The notes under the pieces were generated by a model that made no database searches, was not told the origin of the DNA, and saw nothing but the letters and a program-made list of their open reading frames with translations. This document shows positions 12,001-24,399 of a stretch of DNA of 64,000 bases, piece after piece. Every line of letters starts with the position of its first letter. Position 1 is the stretch's first letter. Origin of the DNA: Gnetum montanum (Eukaryota > Streptophyta > Gnetopsida > Gnetales > Gnetaceae). Location: NCBI GenBank assembly GCA_015680685.1, contig MNCI01000987.1:8915-72914 (forward strand). Direction: 5' to 3'. The translations under genes were made by a program, and so were the position numbers.

Positions 12001-12419
12001 TAGGATCTGCGACATAATGTGTCTCCTATTAATGCGTATTATCGAGAGTGTTTTCATACTATGTCCTTTTGAGAACTCGTCAAATGTTATGATGGTTCGC
12101 CTTGTAGAAGGTACTCTTGTATGTTGTCATACCATTCTATCGCTTGTGTAGTACTAACAGATGCTATGGGTATTTCATCGAGAGCATGTGTTACAGGTTT
12201 GGTACAATTTGTTATGGAACTAGGTAACATATGGAACATCTCAGGTGTCATGTTTCAGGCCAATGTAGCAAGTGCGTCGGAGATGGTATTTTCGTTCCTA
12301 GAAATGTGTTCCACATCTATGTTAGTCAATTGTTTTAGCAAGTTCTTAGTCAGGTCATAGTATGGTTGCAAATGAGAGGCTTTGCATGTGTAAACCTCCG
12401 TGACTTAATTGATTACTAA

Positions 12420-12854
12420 TTATGAGTCACCTTGAACTACAAGACGTGTGATTCCCAAAGTTAGTGCTATCATAAGACCTCTAAGAAGACCTTCATACTC
12501 TGCCACATTGTTGGTGCAAGGGAATGTTAGCCGATAGGCAAAGGGTCGAATTTCTCTTGAAGGATGTGTTATGATGGCTGCGACACTTCCTCCTTGAGAG
12601 GTAGATGCTCCATCGAAGTACAAGATTGCATCGTAGTTATCGGGCACTGTGTCTATGTTGTTAATATTTTCATCAGGGAATGCGAGGTTGATTGTCGATT
12701 GATCTTGTGTTGGTGAGGTGGTTAGTTGATTGACTACCACTTGACCCTTAGTGGAGGATTGAGTTACATAGTGTAGGTCAAATTCTGCAATCATCGCCTT
12801 CCATCTAGCTATCCTACTTAATTCATAGATGTTATTAGTGATAGTTTGAAGCAT
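12420..12854 (-). pseudogene. Element B additional RNase H (aRNH)
   Basis: An archaeal/plant-type RNase H fold is indicated by ILYFDGASTSQGGSVAAI near residue 80 and NNVAEYEGLLRGL and VVQGDS at the end. These hold the first aspartate, the glutamate and the second aspartate of an RNase H active site. A second RNase H between the standard RT-RNase H and integrase is a hallmark of Tat/Ogre-type elements. The upstream half links to the standard RNase H region. The open frame ends at a stop at 12420; its upstream end lies close to the assembly duplication at 12784-13040. Confidence 0.85.
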
Positions 12855-13040
12855 ATTATCTTTGCAAATGATATTGACTTGATTGCGAAAGAGGTAATGT
12901 CACCACTTTTTNTCTGCAATCATCGCCTTCCATCTAGCTATCCTACTTAATTCATAGATGTTATTAGTGATAGTTCGAAGCATATTATCTTTGCAAATGA
13001 TATTGACTTGATTGCGAAAGAGGTAATGTCACCACTTTTT
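12784..13040. repeat. Direct duplication around a single N (probable assembly artefact)
   Basis: 12784-12911 and 12913-13040 are the same 128-bp sequence with one visible difference, joined by an N at 12912. This pattern is best explained by two overlapping contigs joined without merging. The duplicated unit plus N is 129 bp, so the pol frame is not disturbed. Confidence 0.8.
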
Positions 13041-14580
13041 TAAGGAAAAGAACAGGGCAAGACAAGATCTCTCCATGTCGTTGTATCGTTGTTCATAGGA
13101 AAATAAGGCATGGCTTAAATAGTAAATGGGGATCTCAGCTCCATCTTCTTGTTTTTTGCAAAGCATTGATGCAATGGATGAGTCATATGAAGCGAGGTAG
13201 ATGTAAAAATGTTTATTGCTTTGCAGGGGGTGAACTGTCAGCAGTTGAGCTAGCTCCATTTTTATGTTCTCAAAGGCTTCTTGGCATTGTTGAGTCCATT
13301 GAAAATGGACATTCTTTCATAGTAAATGTTGCATAGGTTTTAACTTGTTTGTCGATTTTGTGATAAAGTGTCTGATGAATTGCAATCTACCTTGCAGGCT
13401 ATGTAGTTTGGTAAGGTTATTAGGTGGTTGCATGCTAGTTATTGCTTTAACCTTATTGGGGTCTACTCGTATCCCTATTTCTAAGACTATGAAGCTAAGC
13501 ATTTTTCCTGTTTTAACTCCAAAGACGCATTTCTTTGGGTTAAGTCTAAGGTCATACTTGAGACAACATTTGAGTATTGAGTCTAGGTGCTTTGCGTGTT
13601 GCTCGGTTGTTTTGGACTTGACTGGGATGTCGTCTACATAATCGTTGAGCGAATCAAGAATATAATTGCTAAATATATATGTCATTGCTCATTGATATGT
13701 AGTGCCTACATTTTTGAGATCGAATGGCATCATTGTATAACAGAACGTGCTCCAAGGTGTCATGAAGGTCATCTTGAGTTGGTGTTCTGGGTTGATCCTG
13801 ATTTGGTTGTATCCTGAGAATCCATCCATAAAGGATAACAATGCATGTGCAATAGTTGAATCAACAAGCTGATCAATACTGGGTAGCGGGAAATCATCCT
13901 TTATAGTGGCTACGTTGAGGTCACGAAAGTCAATGCATTTGCGAATGTTGTTGTTCTTCTTGGGAACTACAACAATGTTGGATACCCAATTGGCTTGGTA
14001 GAGCTTCGTGATTTCATTACAAACTACCAACGCTACCTCAAGTTTAACCTTTCATGCTTTTTGCTTTATTGGTCTAAGTTTTTCATCGAGGATGATGTTA
14101 TGTTGGATGATTCGAGGGTCCAATCCTAGCATATTGGTATATGACCAAGAGAATGTTTTGATGTTGTTCTTAAGCACTTGTGTAATTTCATTGGCAAGTT
14201 GTGGATTTAGTAGAGTACTCAGTTTTAATGTTTTAACTTCGCCACTAGACATAGTGATGGGGACTTTGATGAGGGGATCTTCGGTGACATTGTCAACTTC
14301 TAAGTCCAAATTTTTAGTCATACCCTCAGGGCAGTCTAATGTTTCTTGAGTGGATGCCATGAAATTAGCCTGAGTACATGAGTCTAGATGTAAGGATTCT
14401 AGATTAATCGTTCTTTTTATGGCCCTGTGAGGTCCATTGATAGACAATGTTGAAAAGAGGTTCTTGTTGTACATGTGCTTGTTCCTGCCAATTTAAACCA
14501 GGAGCACCATGAGCACTATGAGTGAGGTTTTCTTGACGGACAAGTTACTAAATATAAATTAGCTTCGTTTAATTTATGTC
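13041..14580 (-). pseudogene. Element B reverse transcriptase and RNase H
   Basis: The RT begins after a linker (14474-14200) with FSWSYTNMLGLDPRIIQHN. It continues through WVSNIVVVPKKN, CIDFRDLNVATIKDDFPLP, SFMDGFSGYNQI and the catalytic YVDD (near 13635), then GKMLSFIV and LQGRLQFIRHFI. The standard RNase H follows with IYLASYDSSIASML, PIYYLSHAL and YNDMERSCLAL (13259-13029). Every piece lies in one frame, separated by single stops, so the product was one continuous polyprotein. The YVDD variant and motif wording fit the Tat lineage. Confidence 0.9.
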
Positions 14581-14589
14581 CTGATGAAA

Positions 14590-14650
14590 TTACAGAATTT
14601 AGGGGTAGTTTAATGTCATACCAAGACTGCATGGTAGTTTTAGGCCTTAC
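14590..14650 (+). repeat. AGTTTAnnGTCAT motifs, upstream of RT
   Basis: Two copies (AGTTTAATGTCATACC, AGTTTTAGGCC) sit just before the RT-coding block, in plus orientation. The first shares the whole string AGTTTAATGTCATACCA with a copy at 10737. Confidence 0.55.
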
Positions 14651-16850
14651 CGGGCCACGTAGTGTTCATATTTCCTGTGAATACTAACGCTGTAATTTAA
14701 TTTTTGATTTTTTTATTTTTGTTTTTGAGTTTTTAATTTTCATGCTTCGTTTTGTCTTTAATGTTTAGGCATTAATGCATAGAAAAGGAACAAAAAAAAA
14801 ACTATCTTTAGAGCATGATAATGAGGACAATATGAGAAGTAATAAAAATAATAAAATTAAAGTTACAAATAAAACTTCCAATAAGAAAAAATGGAATGCA
14901 GACACGTGGGATAAGTTAAGATAGGGTAAAAGGGGATTGAAGCATCAAAGCGTGAGTAACCAGGTGTTCAGTGCAACATGAGCAATAAGGAGTGCAGGTA
15001 GCGTGAGTTAGAGGGATTAGCAGTGTGAGCAACAGGAAGTGTTGGCAGGGCAGCGTGACCGCGGTACAGGGTGTGAGCGGTGTGAGCGTGAGTAATGATG
15101 ATGAAGGGGAAAGAGAAAATAAGTGAATGCAAGGGGAAGAAATAGGCTAGCTTATCATTCGTGGAGGAGAGCAAACAATTTCTTTAACTCCTTCCTTGAC
15201 CCAAGATTTCATCATGGATGAGGACTCTACGTAGGTATGTTTTTCTTTCATTCCTATTCCATGGCATTGTATTGTGGTGCAAGCATAGCATGAGCGATTA
15301 GGGCTACCGCTTTTGCTATGTTTCAAAGTGGAGATTTTTGCTAGATTCTGGGATTTATTTTGCAGTTTTCTTGTGTGCATCTTGGGCGTCAGGGACGTTG
15401 CTGAGGTTTTGAGTTTCACCATTTTTGTGGTTGCTGTGTGATTTACATATGGGTAGTGTAAGGATCGGTTAGTAGTGTAGGGATCAAACCCAGGGCATGC
15501 CTAGCATGAGTGATGAGGGCATGAGTTGTATTACAAGGTGTGCATGGGGGTTTTATGGGATCTGGATAGCATGGTTGAGGGTTTTTGTGCGACGTTATCA
15601 AGCACGTGCAGAGTTGTAAGTTTAGCGTTGATGCTAATGCGATGCTAGGCATGACATGAATTGAGTTACAGGATGCATATGTGCCCTAGCATGAGTCGCA
15701 GGGGCACGTGTTAATCCTCGGCATGAATTATGACCAAGACTGGTAAACAATCTTCACCTAAATAAAACATCTAATTGTAGTTTTCCTTTGTCTTTTGTAT
15801 ACGCATCAGTCATTTTGGGTAAATCTGAATCAGAATGTGGGATAGCCCTAAGGCTAGCAGGTAGCTCACACTGCGTCTAAAGGCAAATCGTCCTTAGACG
15901 TTGCTCTTGGGACTCTAAAATAAGTTTTCAGTTCATGCCGAGAGTTATGAATTTTATTTTGGGCACATTCTTTTCATTAGGACCATTCCTAGCGTGAGTT
16001 AGATATAGGGTCATCCTAGAGTGAGGGGTTGTAGAGTGTGGGACAAAGGCATGAGCTGGGTGCCGAGGGCCTGAACGTGGACACTCAAAGTAAAGAGATC
16101 TTTATGCCTGGGCATGAGTTACCTAGGAGAATAGCGATTTTGGTGCCTAGGCATGAGTTACCCAGGGAAACTATGATTTTTGGTGCCTAGGCATGAGTTA
16201 CCCAGGGAAACTATGATTTTCGTGGTGTGGGTAGTGTGAGCTACTCTCCAGTGTGAGTTTTGTTGTGAGTACCAGTGTAAGTTGCGTTCGTGCGTTGCAG
16301 CATGAACTGCGTTGTGAATGTTTTCCCTAGTCACATTTTACTGCCTTATGCACTACAGCGTGAGTTCCCTAGCATGTGGGTAACTTATTCGCTCGATGTT
16401 ACTGGTTGCTTGTACTCTCTTATTTTTACTTTCTTGTGTTAGACAGTGGATGTACATGTTTTGCATTTGCACTCATTTGTTGGTTTACCATGAGATGAAT
16501 TTTTAAATGTACCCCAACGAGCGTTAAATTCATCAGATAGACATTGATGTCCCTATCTCATGGGGTGAGCTTGTGTGTGCATTGAATGCTAGTTATTTGT
16601 TAGGTTTATTTTCTTATTTATTTTGTTTTTAGTTTATATGTTTTACATGTTTTAAGTTACTTACCTGAGGTTTTGGCTCTATGCAGGGGGCCTAAGCCTT
16701 TTCTCCTCATGGTTGAACTGGTTGGTGTGCTATCTTGGTTTGGCCCTTGGGAGCAAAAAATGTCTAGTTATGACATGTGGATCAGGGCACATGTAATATG
16801 GTTTCTTCTGAATGTTGGTGCATTTTTATCATTTATTTTGTAGAATTTCA
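14651..16850. repeat. Spacer rich in GTGAG/GCATGAG motifs with a 40-bp tandem repeat
   Basis: No protein is recognisable. From about 14950 to 16400 the words GCGTGAG, GTGAGC and GCATGAGTTA recur dozens of times. At 16141-16180 and 16181-16220 a 40-bp unit is repeated exactly, with a diverged third unit just upstream (about 16100-16140). The motif style resembles that in B's LTR and leader, so the spacer belongs to the element. Confidence 0.6.
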
Positions 16851-19800
16851 GTGTTGTCATATGGTCTCATTTGAGTGAGCAACTGACACGCGATATTTTT
16901 GAGACCATGTTGTCTGGCTCAACAGTGGGCATATTAGCTTTTCTTGTGGACATAGAAGAGGGACTATACTTAGTTGAGGGAGGCGTTACCGAAGGTCCTA
17001 GATCTACACATCCTTTGACCCGTGTGTGGGGATTGCTGTCTTGCATCCATTACAATAGTAGTAGTACACTTTTTCTAGCCTACCGTGTACATACACTATT
17101 TCAAAATCCGCATGGAATAGTATACAAAGTAGACAAGTATGCTCTTTTTATACTCATACTAACTTTGGTTCCTTTAGCATTATATCATTACTTATGTATG
17201 AATACTTTTTTCTTTTGCAAGCCCCATTTTGCTGAGCATGGATTGCATGAGGATGATAATGGGCTTGCCTTAGTGCGTACAACTTTGGAGGTGTTCATGA
17301 GAGGCCCTACTCTTTGTGCTACAGTGCTAGACCAGACCAAGGATTCTATTTTTAGTTATCCTAGGCAATTCTCTAGGGCCCTTGAGCATTGTCAAGTTTG
17401 CGGCTGGCTACATGAGGATTGGTCTCTTAACGGGCCCATTTTTCCTCAAACGGTTGATCTTGCAACTAATGTGCCTACTCCATTTGCTAATGGTAAATGG
17501 TTGTGTTCCAGGCTAGGTTTTCATTTTTGTTACATCTTTTCTTATCATATTCTTAAATTTTTACTCAATGTCTCCTGTGTCTTTTCTACAGCGGCTGTTC
17601 CTCTTGATGAGGTTACCATCATATCTAGGCGTACTGAGGCCACTCTCTTTATGAATTTTGGAGAGACCAAGGAGTCGCAATGGTGGTTGCAAAAGAAAGC
17701 ACCTGAACAAATCATCATCTATTTACTACCTTGACTCCTAGCATTCCTTTGATCGAAGTGGTTTCCATTGTTGATTCTTTTAACAAGGATGTCTCCTATT
17801 TTAGTACATGAGTTCAGAGAGTTAAGGTGTCTTTCCACCTAACTGCCGAATTCTTTTCTGATCTCTTCGACGTACCGACAGATGGTGCTAAGGTGGCGGT
17901 GGATAGAGGAACTAGAGAAGGACATGTGATCAAGGAAATTGAAGATTGGCTAGGTATACCATGGGGTCCTAAGGACTTTGCCATGCAATCTGATACTCAC
18001 TTGACAGAGGTGATTTTCTGTACCTGCTCTTTAGAGCACGAGCATTTCCTAAGTCTCTTTTCCAAACAAGAAGTCTTGGAATTGAGTCTGCATGTGTTAT
18101 GTGCTCCGTCCTAGAGACTGGTATGTGCTACAATTGGATGTAGTTCCTTGTATTAGGCCTATGTGGAGAGATCATTAGGCTACGCTTCAATGTTGATGTT
18201 AAGTTCCACTTTATTTTTGAGTTTTTCGCAGGCTATCTCTGTAGGTTTGCCAAGTTCTTAGTGGTCTACGGAGATAACCATTATGTGTTAAGGGATCGAT
18301 CATAGTTGTCTCTCCCCTGGATCCATCATCTATTTAATACCACTAGATCCCAAGATCCACCCGAAGGCATTGAAGAATAAGTCTCGGTTACAATAGGGGG
18401 TGCAGCCAATCGTTCCCACCATTCACGCAATAGCTTGGGGTTGGAACCACCTACACTACACAAAACTGTTAGGAGAGCTGAGCATTTGATTCAAGAGACT
18501 GTCAAGAAGGCCAAGGCTAAAGTGAAAAGGGCTAAGCATTCGAGAGCACCTGTTATGGAGGCGAGACTACCAAGGGCAAAGAAGATTCGATTATCTTACT
18601 AGGAACAGGTAAGTGTTTTTTTTGTTCTAAGTCTTTTTATCACATTTTGAATTTATTTGCTTACTTAAGTATGCATTACCTATTATTTCATGCTAACTTT
18701 TAGATTTTTTGGTGTTAATAGAGGGTACCCCTGAGAGGGAAAGGGAAGAATTATCTCCAATGGATGAGCCTGAAACGGTTATCACTGGGTGTGATGAAGA
18801 GGAGGAAATGAAAGAAGGAGCAGTTGGGGCTATTCCTATCTTACGGGGAGAGGATGCAATGGATACCATGGGAGTAACACTTGTAGAGGCTTTAGATGCC
18901 TTAAGCATTCAAGTGAGGAGAAAAGTGTTTTTGATGGTTTCTTTGATGGGTCTCTACACCTTGGTGATCCACCTGAGCTGACCAGCAAAGGGCCGCTTGG
19001 TAAGTCTTATTAGTTTGATATGAATTTCTTACTTCTTAGCTTTGTATATTATTTTGATTATCATGGCTCTTCTTAATATCAAACATGGATGCCAAAGCAC
19101 CTGTAGCCAATGCATCTCAGGCAGATGGGTCAAAGTCAAAGGCCCCGGTTGAGGTGCCTTCCTGTATAGATTCAACATCCATCGATCCATTGAGGTCATG
19201 GCATGAGATGCCAAATAAAGTAGACTTTGTTACTGGCATTGTCAATGATGTTGTTGCTCATCTGCAACAAGCTCATCCTAAATTAGGTGTGTACTTTATG
19301 TTAAGCGCTTGGGTTCATTGTATTTTTACATCTATTGGAGATCTCTTATTGACTCATATATGCAATGTTGAGCAGATTCCAAGAAGTATTTATGATGCAG
19401 TTTCGGGTTGTGTTGTTCCAAATGCCAAGTCTCTCTGGACCTATAGGCACTCAATTGAATAGTTATGGCTTGAAATCCAATCATTCAAAGGAAATTTGGC
19501 AAAACTAATAGAGGAAAGGAATGACTTGCAAGCCCATTATGATTTTGCCTCGACTAAATTGGCCGGTGATAGTACCTGGCGGACATCCGAGATCACCTAT
19601 GCACGTTATTGGGCGAACTTGAATAGCAAGGTATAGGTGATTTGGGATTTGGCCAAACAGAGGGCCCAAATGATTTTGTTGAATAGGAAGTGCCATGACT
19701 AGAAGTCCCTTGCATCTAAGGTACATAAATGGGGCCAAGATTAGAAAGATCATAAGCACCAATACAAAAAGTGGTTGAAGGAGGAATCAGTTGAACGTCG

Positions 19801-20300
19801 CCAGTTGGAGATGTTCGTGGAGGGGTTAGGTTTGTGCTCTTCCTATGAGAAGTTTGTTGAGTGTACAGAAGTGGAGGGGTCTCCTAAGAGATCCATTACC
19901 ACTACCTCTAGGGAAGCTTCAATGAGTATGTTTTCTCTTAAGCGCCCTTCCTGGTCTTCAGTGGACAAGGGCAAAACCTTGGCCAATATCGACCTCGAAC
20001 TTGAGAAAGACTGGGCGTGCATGCCCGAAGAAGAGATTTTACAGTACCTGGAAGCTAATCTCAGGCCTTCCCCATCTGTGAGTGTTTTAGTCCTATATTG
20101 TTTTATCACCTTTAGTCATTATCATTTTCCTCGGTGTTTTTTATCCTTTACTTTTTTTCTATTTTTTGTGTTTTTACTCATTTTGTTGTTTTGTTTTCTT
20201 TTTGAGATAGGGATGTGGTGGTGATGAGGTTGGCCCTAGTGGGATGGGGGCTGATGACATAGAGGATTTTGGGGACCAGCCCCCTCCTAGTGCTAGTGCC
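16850..20300 (+). pseudogene. Antisense, intron-containing gene inside element B; function unknown
   Basis: This gene-like region runs opposite to element B, between its protease and RT. Alternating coding-like blocks and AT-rich stretches with plant splice signals are visible. Likely introns are about 17118-17221 (GTATAC to TTTTGCAAG), 17494-17591 (ending TTTCTACAG), 18609-18720 (GTAAGT to TTAATAG), one starting GTAAGT near 18999, 19284-19376 (GTGTGT to GAGCAG) and 20078-20209 (GTGAGT to GAGATAG). Exon translations include an N-terminal part without known motifs (16871-17117, 17222-17493), LTAEFFSDLFDVPTDG (17830-17880) and a hydrophilic, probably coiled-coil C-terminal part (19440-20070). 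Stops break it. Extra antisense frames are known in Tat/Ogre elements, usually between integrase and the 3' LTR. I do not recognise the protein; a plant-mobile-domain relation is possible but unproven. Confidence 0.55.
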
Positions 20301-20860
20301 TGATTTGGCTTGTTAGTCTTGTCATTTTGTTTTTAGTCTTTCTTTGTGTTATTTTGTTTTTTTTTTGGAATGTGTGAGGACAGATGTAACATGATCATGG
20401 TGTAATATGCTATCACTTTGTATTGCATAAATTTTGTTTTGTTTTTTTTTCTTTTTTTTTCTTTTTTTCTTTTTTTTCTTTTTAAGTTTATTTGTGAACG
20501 TAAGTGTAAACTAGAATTGTGACTGGTAAACATAAGATGAACTAGTAAACATAAGATGAATGAAAATTGTAACTTGCCAAATGTAAACGAGAATGATGTA
20601 GTGAGATTTTGCTAAACTAGTAGTTTACTGTGCTCTTGTTTGAGGCCATTTCGAGCCACAGGTATCAGTTTAAAGTCATGGTGAACTATTGTATCTTTGT
20701 CAAAGAAAGGGAGGAGACCGTAGATGTTTCGGTGAATTTAGAAGAACCGGTCATCTTTGACCATGCCTAGTTTAATGTCGTTGTAGATGTTTGGTAGTTT
20801 ATGTCATTCGGGATGTTTACTAGTTTGTCTTAGTTTTTGATCTATTTCTTTAATTTTCAT
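20301..20860. repeat. Pyrimidine-rich tract and AGTTTAnnGTCAT motifs, protease side
   Basis: A tract of T with scattered C occupies about 20434-20484 (plus strand). About four copies of the AGTTTA-GTCAT motif follow at 20655-20835 (AGTTTAAAGTCAT, AGTTTAATGTCG, AGTTTATGTCAT). The arrangement recalls 9915-10880, where a pyrimidine tract is also followed by these motifs. Confidence 0.5.
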
Positions 20861-20868
20861 AATTTGTT

Positions 20869-21600
20869 CTATGAGGTGGGATGCGTAGGCATGATTTTGT
20901 ACTCACTGTCCCCCTCGCTGGATACGTCAAATAGTAGTTCTAACCAAGGGACATTTGTGGGAATGGCTCCTATGTCTGCATCTTCTAATGCTTCCTCTGT
21001 TATAGGAGGGTCATAGGTTGGAGATTGATCGTTGTCTAGGGCTTCACTAGTACTATCTTTCTTAGGTTGAGAGAGTTCAACCTCTGACCCTTGGATCATT
21101 CCTACGTGTTAGGAAGTAAATGATGTTGTTGTATCTTCGTGTATGATGATTTCACCACCCTCATAAGGTAGGTAAATTTCTTGATGGATTGGTGAAGATA
21201 CAACTTTTAGTCGAGCTAACCAAGGTCATCCCAAAAATAGATTGAACCTCGGCATTTCATCTACAACTACGAATTCAGCCAATGTGGGGAAGTGGTCCCC
21301 TGCCATGAAATCCAAGGTAATCATGCCTTTTACCACGACATGGGAACCACTGAAAGATTTCAAGAATGATGTGGAGACAATATGGCATAAATAGATGGCG
21401 CATTTGTAGGAAGGTCTTTACTAACAAGGATTGAAGTTAGCATATGCACCAAAGCTTCCTGATGTACCAAGGAGGTCATTACCAAGTCATATAGGCTTAG
21501 AGAGGTGTTCTTTTGCTTTAGGGCCCGTGTAACTTGGGTTAGGGCGTTGGCCAAGTCTTTGCTATTTGGAATGTTTCTATTTGTTGAGACTTGGTTCATT
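20869..21600 (-). pseudogene. Element B protease region
   Basis: The N-terminal part (21599-21360) shows a helical linker, ALTQVTRALKQKNTS, leading to the expected protease. The C-terminal half is clear in another frame (about 21370-21160): HFPTLAEFVVVDEMPRFNLF, then a glycine-X-PWL segment and the HQEIYLP block, typical of the end of Tat-type retropepsins. The DSG/DGG active-site segment is not visible, probably lost with a frameshift near 21365. The acidic tail (21099-20869) ends at a stop. Confidence 0.65.
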
Positions 21601-22225
21601 TAACCCAACATTTGTATCTCTTGCAGAAGAGCTTTCGGGTTATGAGTTGTAGTTGTTAAGCTTGGGACACTGGACATTCCTAAGTTTTTGTCTTGGTGAC
21701 TCGTGCTAGGCTAATCAGTAACTGGGACCATAGGAACAACATTCAGTGGTGTGGGTTTTGGCAGTCCTGACTCATGACCATGACTTTCTTTGGCCAGATG
21801 TTCCCTGGTCAGTCTATCGATGAGGTGTTCTTGCGAGGGTCGTAGGGAAACTTTGAAGGTTGCACATCAGAGTGTTGCGGCACCCAAATCACGAATGGAG
21901 TAGGTCGAGTTTGTGATGGTACATTTGTTGTTGCAACCGTCAGGTGTACTCGAATGACAAATGGTTTTCATAGCTTAGGAGGTGTATGTGTGGCAAAAGG
22001 AGATTGTGGAGGTGGTAGTGTAGATACGATTTTAGCAGGCACACAGATTACAAAAGGCCTTCATGGGATGTTTTTTTCATTACCGACATGGATAGTGTTA
22101 ATCACGTAGGATGACTCTTTGGTGTTAAGAGGGTCTTTGTAGACCCCCATAGTCTGATTTTGAGGTCTTACTGGGTTGGCCTCATCAAAGACTATCTCAC
22201 CTCTATCAATCATATGTTGTATGTC

Positions 22226-24394
22226 CTATTTTAGGGTAAAGCAATAATAGGTTCCATGACCACACCTTTGGTGATACTCATAGAATCTGTCTAACATGAA
22301 ACCCCTTGGGACAGGGGGTTCATTAGCTGTTGCCAACGTTGGATTTTTAACCAACTCACAGTATTGGTCATGTCTTTGAGATGCTGCAGGAGACATTTGC
22401 TTATGTTGAATCAACCCAACCTTTAGAAGTTGGTCTAGTAGTTGTGAAGACTTCATGGGTAAGGGTGTGTACTGGGTAGGGTCCTTTCATTCGAAGGTAC
22501 GAGTGTGACCCGTGTTAGCAGTTTGGGCAGAGGAGGATTTAGGTGTAGGTGGAGGGGCAGTTCTTTCATGACTAGTGGGGGCAGCTAGTTGCTTCCCTTT
22601 CTACCCTACGTTGTTAGGTTGAGCTACCTCCGCCACTACTACTACTGTCGTTTTAGGCTTATCCTTATCTTTCCTCGTATGTTGACTTTTAAAATTTAGG
22701 TAAGCTGGGTCATGATTTATCTGTGCTGCCTCTTCTATGTTTTTGATATGGTCAAATGCTTGACTCAAACTATGAGCATTCAAATAGTAGAGTTTTGACT
22801 TGATGAAATCATTCATGGAACTTTTGAGGATTGTAAGTAGGTACGTTTCTGGGATAGGCTCATGAAGTTCATTAAGAGCAGCACTCCATCTTTAGATGAA
22901 ATTTTGTACGGGATCTAATGGCACTTATTTTATTTGGATTAGACTATCTAGCATGGCTTCAGGCTCTAGGTTATACTTAAAATGGTTAATGAATTGATGC
23001 AACAAATCCTCCAAAGAGAATATGGAGTTACGTGGTAGGGCTCGGTACTAGTCCAAGGCTTTCCCAGTTAAGGACATGGCAAACACATGTAGGATTGCAT
23101 GAGGCCATGCTTGAAGCAAGAGACACTCTAATTGGAATGTCACTAGGTGAGCATTTGGATCTCCCTCTCCATTATACTTGGTCAACTGTGACAATGAAAT
23201 TCCTTTTGGTAGAGTCAATGGTGGCACTGAAGAGCTAATCGGATCATCCTGATAAAAATCCATCAACTTGACTTCTTCAGTGTTTGCAATTTTGAGGTGT
23301 TTTACCTCATCAGTTAATGTTTGCATCATTCTCCTAGCCTCGAACCATTCTTGGGCACTAGGCTGACCAGCTGGTTGGTTAGATTGAGCATGATAATAGT
23401 TAGAGTGTTGTGTGATTTGTGAGAAAGATGACTGCAGGGTTGTTGATGGTTGTACTTGAGGGATATTCATGGATGGAATTGTAACAAGTGGTATGCTGTA
23501 ATGAGCCGGTTAATATTGTTGAATGCCAGGCGTGGACCACTACCTAGTTACAAGTTGTGAGGGAACACCCTGAACCTATTGAGTTGAAGTAGTGAAGGGT
23601 GTTCCTTGGATTTGCACTCATGGTATATAGTGAGTAGATGTAGAAGCAGGTATCATGGATGACATCCCTATTACTTGGGGTGGGAAGGTCACTCCTACAT
23701 TAGTTTGAGAGGAGAGTTGTTGGGGTTGTACTTGCAGGAGAGGGGATAACGTGTTGATCAGAGGAATAACTGAGATGGACGCATTGAATTGGGTGTTGGT
23801 CGTGGGGAGAGTAGGAGTGAGAATGGATGCCTCCTGTTGATAAACAGGTGCTTGAGTGCTTTTAAATGCATGAAGAGACATGGTCTCTCCCATGAAAGGA
23901 TGGAATAATGGGTTCACGTAAGTATGAGGACTGAGAGTGTGGTATGAATCCCCATGTTTAGATTAGGCCGCAAAATCATCTTCATGGTCTCCATTCTGAG
24001 GCTCTATGGTGGGTTGCCGCAAGGTTTGATTCCTTGCCATGAGGAGCTGGGATATGAGTTCATGGTGGGATTCAGAGAGGGGAATTACATTATATGCTAA
24101 AGGGATAAAGTTATGGCCTCCCTTATAGAGGATTTCATAATGTCGCTTTGCTTCCATTTCCATGTGATCAATGGGCAGGTTAGCTTGGATCTTTACGTAG
24201 ATGAAATTGTATTGTTCTGGGGTGAGGATTGTATAGGCGGGCTCCTTGCCTTGTAACCTAAGTGACCAATGAGTTGGCCCTTGAGGGTTCATCTCCCCAA
24301 CGGCAATTATGGGTTTAGTTGTAGTCACAGGATTTAATATTTCAGCATTAAGATCAATGACAGGCAGTGTTTCTTTGATCGGAGAAGATTCCAT
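22226..24394 (-). pseudogene. Element B gag
   Basis: Gag forms the virus-like particle that packages the element's RNA. Five consecutive open pieces (starts at 24394, 23917, 23470, 22816 and 22456) lie in one frame and are separated only by stop codons. The N-terminal part includes THWSLRLQGKEPAYTI; a Ser/Thr/Pro/Gln-rich stretch follows (23917-23480). The capsid-like part has LTKYNGEGDPNAHLVTFQLE and FINHFKYNLEP. Near the C-terminus a zinc-knuckle-like segment, YEYHQRCGHGTYYCFTLK, has the first expected cysteine as tyrosine. Most stops could arise from CAA or CAG by a single C-to-T change. Confidence 0.82.
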
Positions 24395-24399
24395 ATGTG

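Noticed and set aside
16141-16220. CRISPR-like array
   Set aside because: There are only two exact adjacent units without spacers, in a eukaryotic retrotransposon.
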